Shown here piece by piece: positions 38,885 to 46,687 of a stretch of DNA of 64,000 bases (its first letter is position 1; every line of letters begins with the position of its first letter). The position numbers and the translations under genes are program-made. Below the pieces are notes generated by a model. It was not told where the DNA came from. It made no database searches and saw nothing but the letters and a program-made list of their open reading frames with translations. This stretch comes from Alcanivorax quisquiliarum (GTDB lineage Bacteria; Pseudomonadota; Gammaproteobacteria; Pseudomonadales; Alcanivoracaceae). Where the stretch lies: assembly GCF_023051175.1 (NCBI RefSeq), contig NZ_JALKII010000007.1:149297-213296 (forward strand), in the 5' to 3' direction.

Positions 38885-39240
38885 TCGCACACCCTCCGGC
38901 ACCCTCCGGGACAGCCAGCCGCTGTTCTGCGCTTCGCTTATCCCACCAGGGGATAACGGTCGACCACGCCGGTTCTCGACACCTAATCTGCCAGAATTCC
39001 AAGAGATAAGGGGAGCAAAAAGCTGATTCGATTGCCCTTCGGGCTTGCTTGCGGCTGTTCTGCGCTTCGCTTGTCCCCCACAAGAGGAGCGGGGAGCAAA
39101 AAACTGATTCGCTCCCCCTTCGGTATTTTTGCCAATCTATTAGTACTTTCACGGATGCCGGAAATTACCCCACGGAAATCGACAACGAACCCTTTTTTAG
39201 CCCCTCTCCCCTTGTGGGAGAGGGGTTGGGGAGAGGGGGA
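38885..39240. repeat. Cluster of partial REP/BIME-like repeat copies
   Basis: Pieces of a shared repeat recur: CTGTTCTGCGCTTCGCTT followed by a CCC tract near 38,930 and again near 39,055, and a CCCTCTCCCC...GGGGAGAGG pair near 39,201-39,240. They match internal and terminal parts of the full copies at 39,396-39,486 and 48,824-48,917. Position 39,121-39,200 holds a separate 80-base repeat (see its entry). No gene is visible. Confidence 0.75.
39121..39200 (+). repeat. 80-base dispersed repeat, copy 1
   Basis: Contains CTTTCACGGATGCCGGAAA, then CACGGAAATCGAC and a CTTTTTTAG-like end. It aligns along its length with 45,598-45,680, with scattered substitutions. Copy 2 has an internal doublet CTTTCACGGATATCGG / CTTTCACGGAAATCG. 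The function is unknown; both copies are intergenic. Confidence 0.8.
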
Positions 39241-39360
39241 GATTATGGCAGGAAATATACACTCGGCACTTGATGCAGAACGAAACTGGCCAACGCTCGA
39301 ATTTTTTTCCTGTCGAGTTTTATAGAAAATCCTACTGAAGATAATTGAAAGCAGTGCAAC

Positions 39361-39387
39361 ATGCAGCTGGTATCGTAACAGCTGCAT
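39361..39387. repeat. Perfect inverted repeat
   Basis: ATGCAGCT (39,361-39,368) and AGCTGCAT (39,380-39,387) flank an 11-base loop immediately before a full REP-like repeat. It has no T-run. It may be an operator or part of the mobile repeat. Confidence 0.5.
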
Positions 39388-39395
39388 GTTCGTCG

Positions 39396-39486
39396 CCCCC
39401 TCTCCCCCAACCCCTTATTCGCTTCGCTCACCCTTCGGGACAGCCTGCGGCTGTTCTGCGCTTCGCTTGTCCCACAAGGGGAGAGG
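39396..39486 (+). repeat. REP/BIME-like repeat, full copy A
   Basis: The roughly 90-base element starts CCCCTCTCCCCCAACCCC and ends CACAAGGGGAGAGG, so its ends are inverted repeats. The core is TTCGCTTCGCTCACCCTTCG, then GCCTGCGGCTGTTCTGCGCTT. The same element lies in opposite orientation at 48,824-48,917. REP-type transposases are encoded in the window and are the likely mobilisers. Confidence 0.85.
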
Positions 39487-39507
39487 CGAGAAAAAAATCG
39501 ACTCGCC

Positions 39508-40218
39508 TCACGCATCATCCGCAGATTTGATCTCGATCAGCTCCACGTCAAACACCAGCGTCTCGTTCGGGCCAATCTGGCCGCCGGCACCGCGCTCCCC
39601 ATAGGCCAGCTCGGGCGGAATAACCAGCTGCCACTTTTCACCTTCACGCATCAGTTGCAGCGCTTCCTGCCAGCCCTTTATCACCTGCGACAAGGGGAAC
39701 GAAGCGGGCGAACCGCGCTCGATGGAGCTGTCGAACACCGTGCCATCCGCCAGCTTGCCCTCATAATGCGCAACCACGGTATCTTCCAGGCGCGGTGTGC
39801 GGCCCTCATCGTGGCGCACCAGCCGCTGATAAAGCAGCCCACTTTCCAGTTCTACCACGCCAGGTTTTTCCCGGAACGCCTTGCGAAATGCCTCGCCTTC
39901 CGCCAGTGCCCTGGTCAGGCGCTCGGCACGCTCGGCTTCCTGCTTCTGTGCCATGCGTTGCTGCTGGCGCTCAGCCGCCTCCTTGATCCCGGCTTCGCTC
40001 ATGCGCAGCTCACCACCGGCAAGCGCGGTAGTCAGCGCCTCGGCAAACAGATCAATATCGATCTCCTGCTCCGCCACAGCGCCCTTGACCATCTGGCCCA
40101 CCTGCGCTCCGAACGCATAGGAAATTTCCGCGCTGTCGCTATCAATGGGTTTCGGTTGCTGGCCGCTGCAAGCCATCAGTAGCGCAGCAGAGCAGGCCAT
40201 CACGATACGTCCTTTCAT
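39508..40218 (-). CDS. FKBP-type peptidyl-prolyl isomerase, lipoprotein
   Basis: A 236-residue FkpA/Mip-like isomerase that speeds proline isomerisation in envelope proteins. The lipobox LMAC lies near residue 15. The FKBP N-terminal dimerisation helices (ISYAFGAQVGQMVKG, then a long Glu/Gln-rich helix) precede the catalytic FKBP domain with YEGKLADGTVFDSSIERG and WQLVIPPELAYGERGAGG. I chose the ATG at 40218 after GAGGGG rather than the one at 40233, as it gives a proper signal sequence. Confidence 0.92.
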   Translation of the reverse strand: MKGRIVMACSAALLMACSGQQPKPIDSDSAEISYAFGAQVGQMVKGAVAEQEIDIDLFAEALTTALAGGELRMSEAGIKEAAERQQQRMAQKQEAERAERLTRALAEGEAFRKAFREKPGVVELESGLLYQRLVRHDEGRTPRLEDTVVAHYEGKLADGTVFDSSIERGSPASFPLSQVIKGWQEALQLMREGEKWQLVIPPELAYGERGAGGQIGPNETLVFDVELIEIKSADDA

Positions 40219-40432
40219 TGTCACACCCCTCATTGGAAAAAATGAAAGGCATCATCATGGCGTGTCGACAGGGCAGAGAAAATAGTGGCATTTTGAAGGT
40301 GTCATGCAAGCTGACGACTGCTCCAGAACCTGCCACGGGATCAGCAGGGAAATGTTCCGAGAAACTCTGCCAAAGCAACGAAACAGTGGCCACTGGAATA
40401 AATTTACGCGCACAAAATCAAACGGATCAATT

Positions 40433-41029
40433 TCAACGTAGTGCGCTTGAACTTCTGCTTTCGCCGCCCGCCTGCCCGGTTGCAAAGCGGCCTTCGGCCA
40501 GATTCGCAGCACTGTTGCCCATCCGATCCACAACATCCAGATCAGCACCTTGCCGGGCCAGCTCGTCCAGCAGCTCCAGCCGCTGGAACAGCGCTGCAAA
40601 CATAGCCGGCGTCTGGCCAGCAAGGTTAGGCTGGTTCAGATCACAGTCAGCTTTCATCAACTGCCGGGCGATGCCTAGCTCACCCTTGAAAATAGCGCCC
40701 AGCAATGCGGTGTTGCCACGCTTGTCCTCGGTGCAGGCGTTAGCTCCGGCATCCAGTAACAGCCTTACAGTGTCGCCGCGCCCGTTATAAGCGGCGAGGA
40801 TCAGTGCCGTGTAACCTTTCTCATCCGCCGTTTCCAGATCAAAGCCGGCATCGATGAATTCGTGTAGCACGGCGTTGTCACCAGCGCGTGCGGCAGCAAA
40901 ATAAAAGCCGGCCAGCTGCTGCTGGATCTCCTCCTGGCTCAACGCCCCTTGCTCGCCTGCAACGGCAACGCTGGCGATGAGCGGCGAGATTAAAAAAACC
41001 GGCAACCACTTCCGCAAACCGCTACGCAT
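40433..41029 (-). CDS. ankB: Ankyrin-repeat periplasmic protein beside catalase (AnkB-like)
   Basis: A 198-residue exported protein with a signal peptide (cleavage after AVAG-like residues near 24) and four ankyrin repeats. DEKGYTALILAAYNGRGDTVRLLLDAGAN, DKRGNTALLGAIFKGELGIARQLMK and LAGQTPAMFAALFQRLELLDELARQGAD are the clearest. It follows katB by 150 bases. In Pseudomonas aeruginosa the katB-ankB pair is known, and AnkB is needed for full catalase activity. By that analogy it supports the periplasmic catalase here. Confidence 0.88.
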   Translation of the reverse strand: MRSGLRKWLPVFLISPLIASVAVAGEQGALSQEEIQQQLAGFYFAAARAGDNAVLHEFIDAGFDLETADEKGYTALILAAYNGRGDTVRLLLDAGANACTEDKRGNTALLGAIFKGELGIARQLMKADCDLNQPNLAGQTPAMFAALFQRLELLDELARQGADLDVVDRMGNSAANLAEGRFATGQAGGESRSSSALR

Positions 41030-41179
41030 AATACCTCCTTACTGATGCTGGCCGAGCCCTCGCAGTCGAGTGTGCAAAAATTCTTGAAGAAAAACCGCGA
41101 GTAACCCGAGAAATATAAAGTTGGGGCGAGAAATGGAAGAGGGCAGGCACCACAAAGCGCCAGCCCTCCCAGGCAGAAA

Positions 41180-42715
41180 TCAATCCTCGAGCTGTGCTGC
41201 AAGCGCCTGCACGCGCGCCAGGTCACCCTTGGCCACTCGCGTCAGCCCTTTGCCGTAATCAGCATCAGCTTTGTAGAAGAACGAGAGCATATGGTGCCTG
41301 GCTTCGTCATCAGCTTCACCCAGCGCAGCGCCCAGGCTGTTGATCAGATCGCGCTGCTCCTTGCGCGTGAAAGACCGATACAGCTCACCCGCCTGGTGGA
41401 AGTTCTGCTCCTTGTAAATCTTGCGCTGCTGCGTAGTGCCAGACAGCGGCAGTTCACTGTAGCGGGCCGATGCGGTTTGCGGGTGTGGCAGAAGGCGGCT
41501 CGGCTCATAGTTCACTTCACCCGAACGGCTGCCAGTGTTCATCAACCCGCCCTGATTATGGTTGCTCACCGGTACGCGAGGCTGGTTGATCGGCAGCAGC
41601 TGGTGATTGGCACCCAGGCGATACATCTGTGTATCCGCATAGCTGAACAGGCGGCCTTGCAGCAAACGATCTTCCGAAGGCTCGATACCGGGAATCGTAT
41701 TTGCCGGCGCCATGGCCACCTGCTCGGTTTCGTTGAACACATTGGCCGGGTTGCGGTTGAGCACCAGCGTGCCTACTTTGCGCTCAGGCACGTCGGGCCA
41801 GATTTTTGTAGCATCCAGCGGATCATAATCAAACTTGTCCATATCCTCCGGCTCGATCACCTGGATATAAAGATCCCACCGGGGAAATTCCCCTCGGTTG
41901 ATGGCCTCGATCATATCCCGCGACATGTGATTGAAATCCGTGCTCTGAATCTGCGCCGCCTCCTGCGGATCAAGATTCTTCACACCCTGGCGCGTTTTCC
42001 AGTTGAGCTTCACATAGCGGTATTCGCCCGCCGCATTGACGAACTTGTAAGCGTGCACCGAGCTGCCGTCCATATGGCGGTAAGTGGCCGGCGTGCCATG
42101 GTTGGAGTAAAGCAACGTCAGCGTCCGGGTGGCCTCCGGCACATGGCTGAAAAAATCAAACAGCGTGCGGTTCGTCCCGTAGTTTTTATCGGGGTCTGGC
42201 TTGAACGCGTGCACCATATCGGGGAACTTGATGGCATCCCGAATAAAGAAGGTGGGGAAATTGTTTCCCACCAGATCCCAGTTACCATCGACAGTATAGA
42301 ACTTGACGGCAAAGCCCCGTGGGTCACGCAGCGTTTCCGGGCTGTGGTTGCCGTGCACAACGGTGGAAAAACGCACGAACACCGGCGTTGTCTTGCCCTC
42401 GGTAAACACCGAGGCCGTCGTCAGATTCGCCAGATCGGCGGTGGCGGTGAATTCGCCATGCGCACCAGTGCCACGGGCATGCACCACGCGCTCAGCAATA
42501 CGCTCGCGATCAAAGCGCTGGAGTTTCTGCAACAGGTGAAGGTCCTGTAACACCACTGGCCCACGCGGCCCCGCCGTTTGGGAATTCTGGTTATCGCCGA
42601 CCCGCGCACCATTATCACGAGTCAGTTCTGTCCCGTGAGCGGGCAGAGAAAGCGCGTTGGCCACAAGCGCGGCGCCGAGACACAGCGCTTTGGCAGCCGG
42701 AAAAGACACATTCAT
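41180..42715 (-). CDS. katB: Haem catalase with signal peptide (KatB type)
   Basis: A 511-residue monofunctional catalase that breaks down hydrogen peroxide. The N-terminal 28 residues form a signal peptide ending in PAHG, so export is likely. The distal haem His lies in ERVVHARGTGAHG. FVRFSTVVHG, GNNFPTFFIRDAIKFPD (Asn) and RLFSYADTQMYRLG (proximal Tyr) are all present. The gene heads a katB-ankB operon. Two ATAG-N7-CNNT blocks upstream resemble OxyR half sites. Confidence 0.94.
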   Translation of the reverse strand: MNVSFPAAKALCLGAALVANALSLPAHGTELTRDNGARVGDNQNSQTAGPRGPVVLQDLHLLQKLQRFDRERIAERVVHARGTGAHGEFTATADLANLTTASVFTEGKTTPVFVRFSTVVHGNHSPETLRDPRGFAVKFYTVDGNWDLVGNNFPTFFIRDAIKFPDMVHAFKPDPDKNYGTNRTLFDFFSHVPEATRTLTLLYSNHGTPATYRHMDGSSVHAYKFVNAAGEYRYVKLNWKTRQGVKNLDPQEAAQIQSTDFNHMSRDMIEAINRGEFPRWDLYIQVIEPEDMDKFDYDPLDATKIWPDVPERKVGTLVLNRNPANVFNETEQVAMAPANTIPGIEPSEDRLLQGRLFSYADTQMYRLGANHQLLPINQPRVPVSNHNQGGLMNTGSRSGEVNYEPSRLLPHPQTASARYSELPLSGTTQQRKIYKEQNFHQAGELYRSFTRKEQRDLINSLGAALGEADDEARHHMLSFFYKADADYGKGLTRVAKGDLARVQALAAQLED

Positions 42716-43101
42716 GTTTTTACCTCGTCATCATCAAAGCCCATGCCAAGTCAGGGCGTCAGCCAGATTACGAATTTGTATCAATAGCCTTAAGCTTTAT
42801 ATTCTTAAGAGATTGATAGGTGTTTTCGATTGATTCGGATGCTGCCTATTGCAGCGATAGACAAAGCGGCAGAGTGGATAGCGTAGATGGGAGAGCATGG
42901 AGGAAGAGCATGGACGGAGAGCCGGGGCAGAGACCGCGAACCGGCAACCGCCGCCGCTTGCTGACGGCAGGCGGCGGCCGGTCGGTGATGTTGCAGAAAA
43001 GGCACCCAGCGGCCTTGACGTGAGCCGCCAGCAAACCCCGCAAGCACGTTAGCGGGCGGCAGCCAAAGCCGCGTAGAAGGATGCGGCGATGCCGCACCGC
43101 G
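42716..43101. other. Catalase upstream region, with a possible OxyR site
   Basis: On the plus strand ATAG-N7-CTTT (42,784-42,798) and ATAG-N7-CGAT (42,816-42,830) each differ by one or two bases from the OxyR half-site pair ATAG-N7-CTAT. Spacing between them is 17 bases instead of the usual seven, so the match is imperfect. CTTAAG occurs twice between them. No gene lies in 42,831-43,101. Confidence 0.3.
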
Positions 43102-43431
43102 TCAATTCGGCAAGCCCAACGCTCTGCGCACAGCTGCGGAATCGCGCGCAATCTGCCGTGTGGACCACTCCTCACAAGGATGGCGCAGCCGGATGCTCAG
43201 GTGAGAGCGCGGGCCATAAGGGCGCGTAGTGATCAACGGACGCACCGTTTCCAGCAGCGCTTCGGCCAGCTCGGGTGAATCCAGCAAGGGTGGGTTGGCC
43301 AGCAAGCGGCCCTGCGGTGAAATGCCAAGAGTGGCCGTGCCGGTATCCTCGCAAAAGATGCCCTCGCAGCGGCGGTAAGTTAACGGAATATCTTCTTCAT
43401 TCAAGTGAACCAGGACAGACCAGTAATCCAT
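43102..43431 (-). CDS. Hypothetical protein
   Basis: A 109-residue soluble protein of unknown function. It begins MDYWSVLVHLNEEDIPLTYR and ends ALGLPN. Features include a Cys pair (RCEGIFCED), an RPYGPRSHLSIRLRHPC region and no membrane segment. The start at 43431 is preferred over an upstream ATG at 43458. Codon use is like the GC-rich neighbours. I do not recognise the family. Confidence 0.6.
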   Translation of the reverse strand: MDYWSVLVHLNEEDIPLTYRRCEGIFCEDTGTATLGISPQGRLLANPPLLDSPELAEALLETVRPLITTRPYGPRSHLSIRLRHPCEEWSTRQIARDSAAVRRALGLPN

Positions 43432-43918
43432 ACGATTATGCCCCCCGTAATCAAGCAACGATAACAGCCGTCAATCCAGAACGACCAAATTGAAACCTCA
43501 ATTGCCTGTTTTTTTTCAAAGTGATTCAGGAGAAAGCCCGTACCTCTGAGTGGCAATGATATGCGGTGAAACATATTGCCCGAAAAGGCGAACCCAAATA
43601 TATCGCTTTTAACGCAGCGGAGGGAATGGTTTGAAATCAATATCAGTATAGGGGCGTTTTGATATTAAGGGCGGAGAAAGTGAGTTAATAGTGTAATCAA
43701 TTTTACCAGAACAGAAAGGCCCGGATTAATCGAGCAGGTGCAAAAAAAGCGCAACCAGCAACCAGCCATCGACTCCCGGCTGAACAATCAAACGATCAAA
43801 GACGAGCGAGCCAGCGAATCAGTAAGTCAGCGACCCACCATTCGCAGAGCAGCTCCCGGCAAAGCAAGTGAAAACGCGAAAGAGGGCAGGGCAAGAGAGC
43901 CTTGCCCACCCCACACGG
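43432..43918. other. Intergenic region with a hairpin downstream of ycgN
   Basis: AT-rich from 43,440 to 43,740, then A/G-rich. GGGCAAG (43,889-43,895) and CTTGCCC (43,901-43,907) form a 7-bp stem with a five-base loop, just after the ycgN stop in the minus direction, and may help end that transcript; the T-run is weak. No gene was found. Confidence 0.45.
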
Positions 43919-44380
43919 TTATTTCTTTTGCGAGGCTCGCGACACGAGCGGCCAGCGCTCCACCACATGCCGTTTCAGATGCCGGCGTGGCACCTCTTCA
44001 CAGGGCAGCGCGTAATGGCTGACGGTAATCCCTTTCTTGCGCATTTTATCGCGCCCTCCCGCCAGCAGCGGATGCCAGGAAGGCAGCGGCTTGCCGTGGT
44101 GCAACAACCGGTAAGCGCAGGTTTTCGGCAGCCAGTCGTAACGCGGCACATTTGCCGGCGTCAGCCGATGGCAACTGGGCACCTTTTCCAGGCGCCGGGC
44201 GTAATCACGGCAGCGAGCCGCTTCAATATCCAGCAGCTCACACGCCACCCCGAACACCGTCACCGCGTTCGGCTCTACCTCTCGTAACAGACAGCACTGG
44301 CCACAACCATCGCACAGCGCCTCCCACTCCCGCTTATTCAATTCACCCAGCGACAAACGCTCCCAAAACCGCTCCCGCAA
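43919..44380 (-). CDS. ycgN: YcgN/UPF0260 family cysteine cluster protein
   Basis: A 153-residue protein with the CxxCxxCC-type cluster in CDGCGQCCLL, and further conserved Cys in CRDYARR, SCHRLT and TCAYRLL. E. coli YcgN has the same length and the same WEALCDGCGQCC context. I therefore propose a TTG start at 44380 (LRERFWERLSLGELNKREWE), with GGGAG upstream. An ATG-initiated version would have to begin more than 30 codons earlier in repeat-rich DNA. A metal-binding role is implied by the cysteines; the biochemical function is unknown. Confidence 0.85.
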   Translation of the reverse strand: MRERFWERLSLGELNKREWEALCDGCGQCCLLREVEPNAVTVFGVACELLDIEAARCRDYARRLEKVPSCHRLTPANVPRYDWLPKTCAYRLLHHGKPLPSWHPLLAGGRDKMRKKGITVSHYALPCEEVPRRHLKRHVVERWPLVSRASQKK

Positions 44381-44549
44381 TCTCCCGAACTCCCATGAAA
44401 TGAAGCCAAAATGCGCGAAAATACGCCAAATGCAGAAAAATGCGCCAACCTGGGCGCGCGGATTGTGCCCCATCCTGAAAAGTTTTGCAGAAGCACCAGT
44501 GCGGCAGCTCGCCAGCGAGCGGGCCAGTGCGGCAGAGGCAATGCAAGCA

Positions 44550-44650
44550 AGCGCAAGGCAATACATAGAAAGCGCAAGGCAATACATAGAAAGCGCAAGG
44601 CAATACATAGAAAGCGCAAGGCAATATGCATAGAAAGCACACGGCCAATG
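44550..44650 (+). repeat. 21-bp tandem repeat between ycgN and speE
   Basis: The unit AGCGCAAGGCAATACATAGAA is repeated three times exactly (44,550, 44,571, 44,592). A fourth copy follows at 44,613 with a two-base insertion, and degenerate copies run to about 44,680. It lies upstream of both divergent genes. As the unit is a multiple of three, it also reads through as an open frame on several strands, which creates spurious long reading frames. Confidence 0.92.
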
Positions 44651-44824
44651 CATAGAGAGCGCAAGCCAATGCGAGAGAGCGCAAAGTAAATGAAAGCACC
44701 AGCCCACAAGCACTTGTGAAAGTGCTTGAAAGCCGCGAAAAGCGTTGAAAAGCGCGAAACGGCACCGAAAACCGGCTAACCACCCCATCGCCCCCAGCTT
44801 TTAGACTTGCCTGCCCACAGGCGC

Positions 44825-44838
44825 TATAGTTTCACACC
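44825..44838 (+). promoter_or_regulatory. speE promoter, possibly leaderless transcript
   Basis: TATAGT (44,825-44,830) ends eight bases before the ATG at 44,839. TTAGAC lies 18 bases upstream as a weak -35. The expected start point is at or next to the ATG, and no ribosome site precedes it, so the mRNA may be leaderless. Confidence 0.45.
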
Positions 44839-45555
44839 ATGGACATGCAATTTTTCCCTTCAGCTGCCCCCGAAGTGGCGCCGGCCCTTCTGGAAAGCTG
44901 CCAAAGCGAGTGGCAGCTGGTCGAGATCTACCAGCACCCCGTGTTCGGCAATCAGCTCTGGATCGATCGCGATCTACAGATTTCCGAATCGGATCTGGCC
45001 TACAACACCGCCATGACAGCCCCCCTGCTAACGCTGCCCGCTTGCCGGCGCGTGGCTATTCTTGGCGGCGGTGACGGCGGCGTCATGAACACACTGCTGC
45101 AACAGGCCGATCTGCTCACCCGAGAGCTGGCCGAGGTGACACTGATCGACATCGACGAAGCCGTTATCGAATTGTCGAAAACGCACCTGCCACGCCTGTG
45201 CGGCGATGCATTCACCGACCCGCGCAGCAACGTCATCGTTGGCGACGCATTCGGTTGGCTAGCGGAAGCCCGCGAGCTGGATGCCGTGATCTACGATCTC
45301 ACGATGGAGCCCGTCAACGAGCACACCACCCGTGCGGAATTCATGGCCGACATCCTGGCCAGCATCCACCGAAGCCTGCGCCCCGGCGGCGTCATCAGCC
45401 TGCAAGCCTGCGGCGCCTCACAGCCAGATCGAGCACGCTGGCTAGGCGATCTCAAAGATCAGCTCGCCGTGCATTTCGGCCCCGTCTACGAACAGGAGGT
45501 GATGGTGCCTTCCTACGGCGAGCTATGGACATTTCTCTCCGGCACACGCCGCTAG
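44839..45555 (+). CDS. speE: Spermidine synthase-like aminopropyltransferase
   Basis: A 238-residue protein of the spermidine synthase family. The decarboxylated-AdoMet site ILGGGDGGVM is at residues 75-83, followed by VTLIDIDEAVIELSK and the IYDLTMEPV block with Asp153. It is shorter than usual (about 285 residues). The usual YHE polyamine-binding motif reads YNT, and the DLTDP block reads DLTMEP. The substrate may therefore differ from putrescine. Upstream lies a 21-bp tandem repeat; no speD is adjacent. Confidence 0.82.
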   Translation: MDMQFFPSAAPEVAPALLESCQSEWQLVEIYQHPVFGNQLWIDRDLQISESDLAYNTAMTAPLLTLPACRRVAILGGGDGGVMNTLLQQADLLTRELAEVTLIDIDEAVIELSKTHLPRLCGDAFTDPRSNVIVGDAFGWLAEARELDAVIYDLTMEPVNEHTTRAEFMADILASIHRSLRPGGVISLQACGASQPDRARWLGDLKDQLAVHFGPVYEQEVMVPSYGELWTFLSGTRR

Positions 45556-45597
45556 CCGCGACCAGATCCCCACCAACCACTCATTTCAAAAAAAGCT

Positions 45598-45680
45598 CGG
45601 TGTTTTGGCCAGCTCCTTGGTGCTTTCACGGATATCGGAAATGCTTTCACGGAAATCGACGATGAACCAACTTTTTTAAC
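45598..45680 (+). repeat. 80-base dispersed repeat, copy 2
   Basis: Aligns with 39,121-39,200. Shared blocks are CTTTCACGGATATCGGAAA, CACGGAAATCGAC and CTTTTTTA. Both copies are in the same orientation, 6.5 kb apart. Confidence 0.8.
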
Positions 45681-45781
45681 CGGCAAAAAAATTATTGTTT
45701 TTATTTTTCTGCGTCAGAGTCGCTGCGGTATATCTTTCAGATAGGCATACGCCTTGAATTACTGCGGAAAATAACGGCGGC

Positions 45782-45805
45782 TAAATGGGTTCGCCGAACG
45801 CTTAC
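45782..45805 (-). mobile_element. IS66-type terminal inverted repeat remnant
   Basis: Read on the minus strand from 45,805 the sequence is GTAAGCGTTCGGCGAACCCA. It agrees with the ends at 60,705 (GTAAGCGTCTGGCAAACCCA) and 63,924 (GTAAGCGTCCGGCCATCCCA). IS66-family elements characteristically begin GTAA. The element body should lie at lower coordinates but no transposase gene is recognisable there. Confidence 0.6.
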
Positions 45806-45845
45806 CTGGAAGTGAACGCAGAGTACGGAGCAAAGGTTTGTCACC

Positions 45846-45889
45846 TGCATCAGGCCGGCTCAGTCAACTGAGCAACCTCACAATCCAGC
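45846..45889 (+). repeat. 44-base direct repeat, copy 1
   Basis: Identical over 44 bases to 46,327-46,370. The second copy covers the 3' end of the XRE antitoxin gene, so this copy is a detached fragment of that gene's end. The two copies bracket the orphan Phd gene. Confidence 0.92.
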
Positions 45890-46031
45890 GCCGGCTCACC
45901 TACACCGTTTTGAATAAGACATGCCGTCGGGTTTCTACCGGGAAAACAGCTGACCGGGCGCTGCTAAGCATTGACGGCCCCTGTAAATAGATGCCAATAA
46001 TAGGTGCCAATAAAAATATGCGGTGAATGTT

Positions 46032-46301
46032 ATGCAAGGCAAGTTTTCTGGGGATGTGGTTCCTCTCTCAGACCTGAAGATCAACCCCGGCAAGGTAGTC
46101 GACCGGGCGCAGGCTACGCACCGCCCGATCCTGCTTACCAGCCGTGGTCGCGGTGTAGCCGTCGTGCAAGGGCTTGAGGATTACGAAAAAAATGCTGAGG
46201 AGCTACGGTTCGTCAAAGCGGTGGCGCAAGGGCTGATGGACGCACGCGAAGGGAATGCCATGTCGTTGGGCGAGGCCAGGAACGCGTTAGGTCTCAAGTA
46301 A
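46032..46301 (+). CDS. Orphan Phd/YefM-type antitoxin
   Basis: An 89-residue antitoxin-like protein. The N-terminal Phd DNA-binding region is clear (VVPLSDLKINPGKVVDRAQATHRPILLTSRGRGVAVVQGLEDYE), followed by a helical C-terminal tail that would wrap a toxin. The start is the ATG at 46032 or the in-frame ATG at 46023; neither has a strong ribosome site. A toxin gene should follow, but only its first codons remain. The gene lies between 44-base direct repeats. Confidence 0.85.
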   Translation: MQGKFSGDVVPLSDLKINPGKVVDRAQATHRPILLTSRGRGVAVVQGLEDYEKNAEELRFVKAVAQGLMDAREGNAMSLGEARNALGLK

Positions 46302-46352
46302 ATGGAACTACGCGTCGCAAAGTCAGTGCATCAGGCCGGCTCAGTCAACTGA
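46302..46352 (+). pseudogene. Toxin gene remnant cut by the direct repeat
   Basis: An ATG directly abuts the antitoxin TAA and encodes MELRVAKS, a plausible RelE/ParE toxin start. It then enters the 44-base repeat at 46,327 and stops at 46,350. The toxin was lost at the recombination junction, so the antitoxin has no adjacent partner. Confidence 0.6.
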
Positions 46353-46370
46353 GCAACCTCACAATCCAGC
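46327..46370 (+). repeat. 44-base direct repeat, copy 2
   Basis: Identical to 45,846-45,889. Its minus strand encodes the C-terminal end of the XRE antitoxin (46,331-46,687). Confidence 0.92.
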
Positions 46371-46687
46371 ACCTCGGCCCAGGCCCGCAGTGTTTCAATA
46401 TGCGGCTTGTTACCCAGCCGCTCCGCCTGCGCCACAGCACCCTGCGTCACCCCCAGCTTTTCCGCCAGCTGCGCCTGTGAAAACCCACGGTACTTACGCC
46501 ACGCCGCCATCGGGCTGAGTTCTTTCTCCACCATCAGCACCACAACATCATGCGGCAGCGTCACCCGGCCATCAGCCTCCAAAAGCGCCTGATACTCATC
46601 AAACGGCACCACCGCATATAGCGGCTCCTGATGCTCCCCATAGATGATCTGGGGACGATTCTTAGCGGGTTTAGTAGGTGCGTTCAT
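46331..46687 (-). CDS. XRE-family antitoxin of a RelE/ParE module
   Basis: A 118-residue protein. The N-terminal part (IIYGEHQEPLYAVVPFDEYQALLEA) resembles toxin-binding antitoxin tails. The helix-turn-helix is at residues 66-112 (FSQAQLAEKLGVTQGAVAQAERLGNKPHIETLRAWAEVL). It overlaps the upstream RelE-type toxin gene by 17 bases, so the order is toxin then antitoxin, as in higBA-like modules. It probably neutralises the toxin and represses the operon. Confidence 0.9.
   Translation of the reverse strand: MNAPTKPAKNRPQIIYGEHQEPLYAVVPFDEYQALLEADGRVTLPHDVVVLMVEKELSPMAAWRKYRGFSQAQLAEKLGVTQGAVAQAERLGNKPHIETLRAWAEVLDCEVAQLTEPA

Larger units (their letters stand above)
45556..46031. other. Repeat- and IS-remnant-rich intergenic region
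   Basis: Contains copy 2 of the 80-base repeat (45,598-45,680), an IS66-type end (to 45,805) and the first 44-base direct repeat (45,846-45,889). An AT-rich tract follows the 80-base repeat. There is no intact gene. Confidence 0.7.

Noticed and set aside
38016-39026. A 336-codon frame overlapping the REP-type transposase
   Set aside because: Arg/Ser/Pro-rich out-of-frame reading of the transposase and its repeats.
44550-44680. CRISPR-like array
   Set aside because: The 21-bp units are directly tandem with no spacers and no cas genes are nearby.
43919-44788. A 289-residue version of YcgN starting at 44,788
   Set aside because: The extra N-terminal residues are encoded by the 21-bp tandem repeat, and the known family length fits the TTG start at 44,380.
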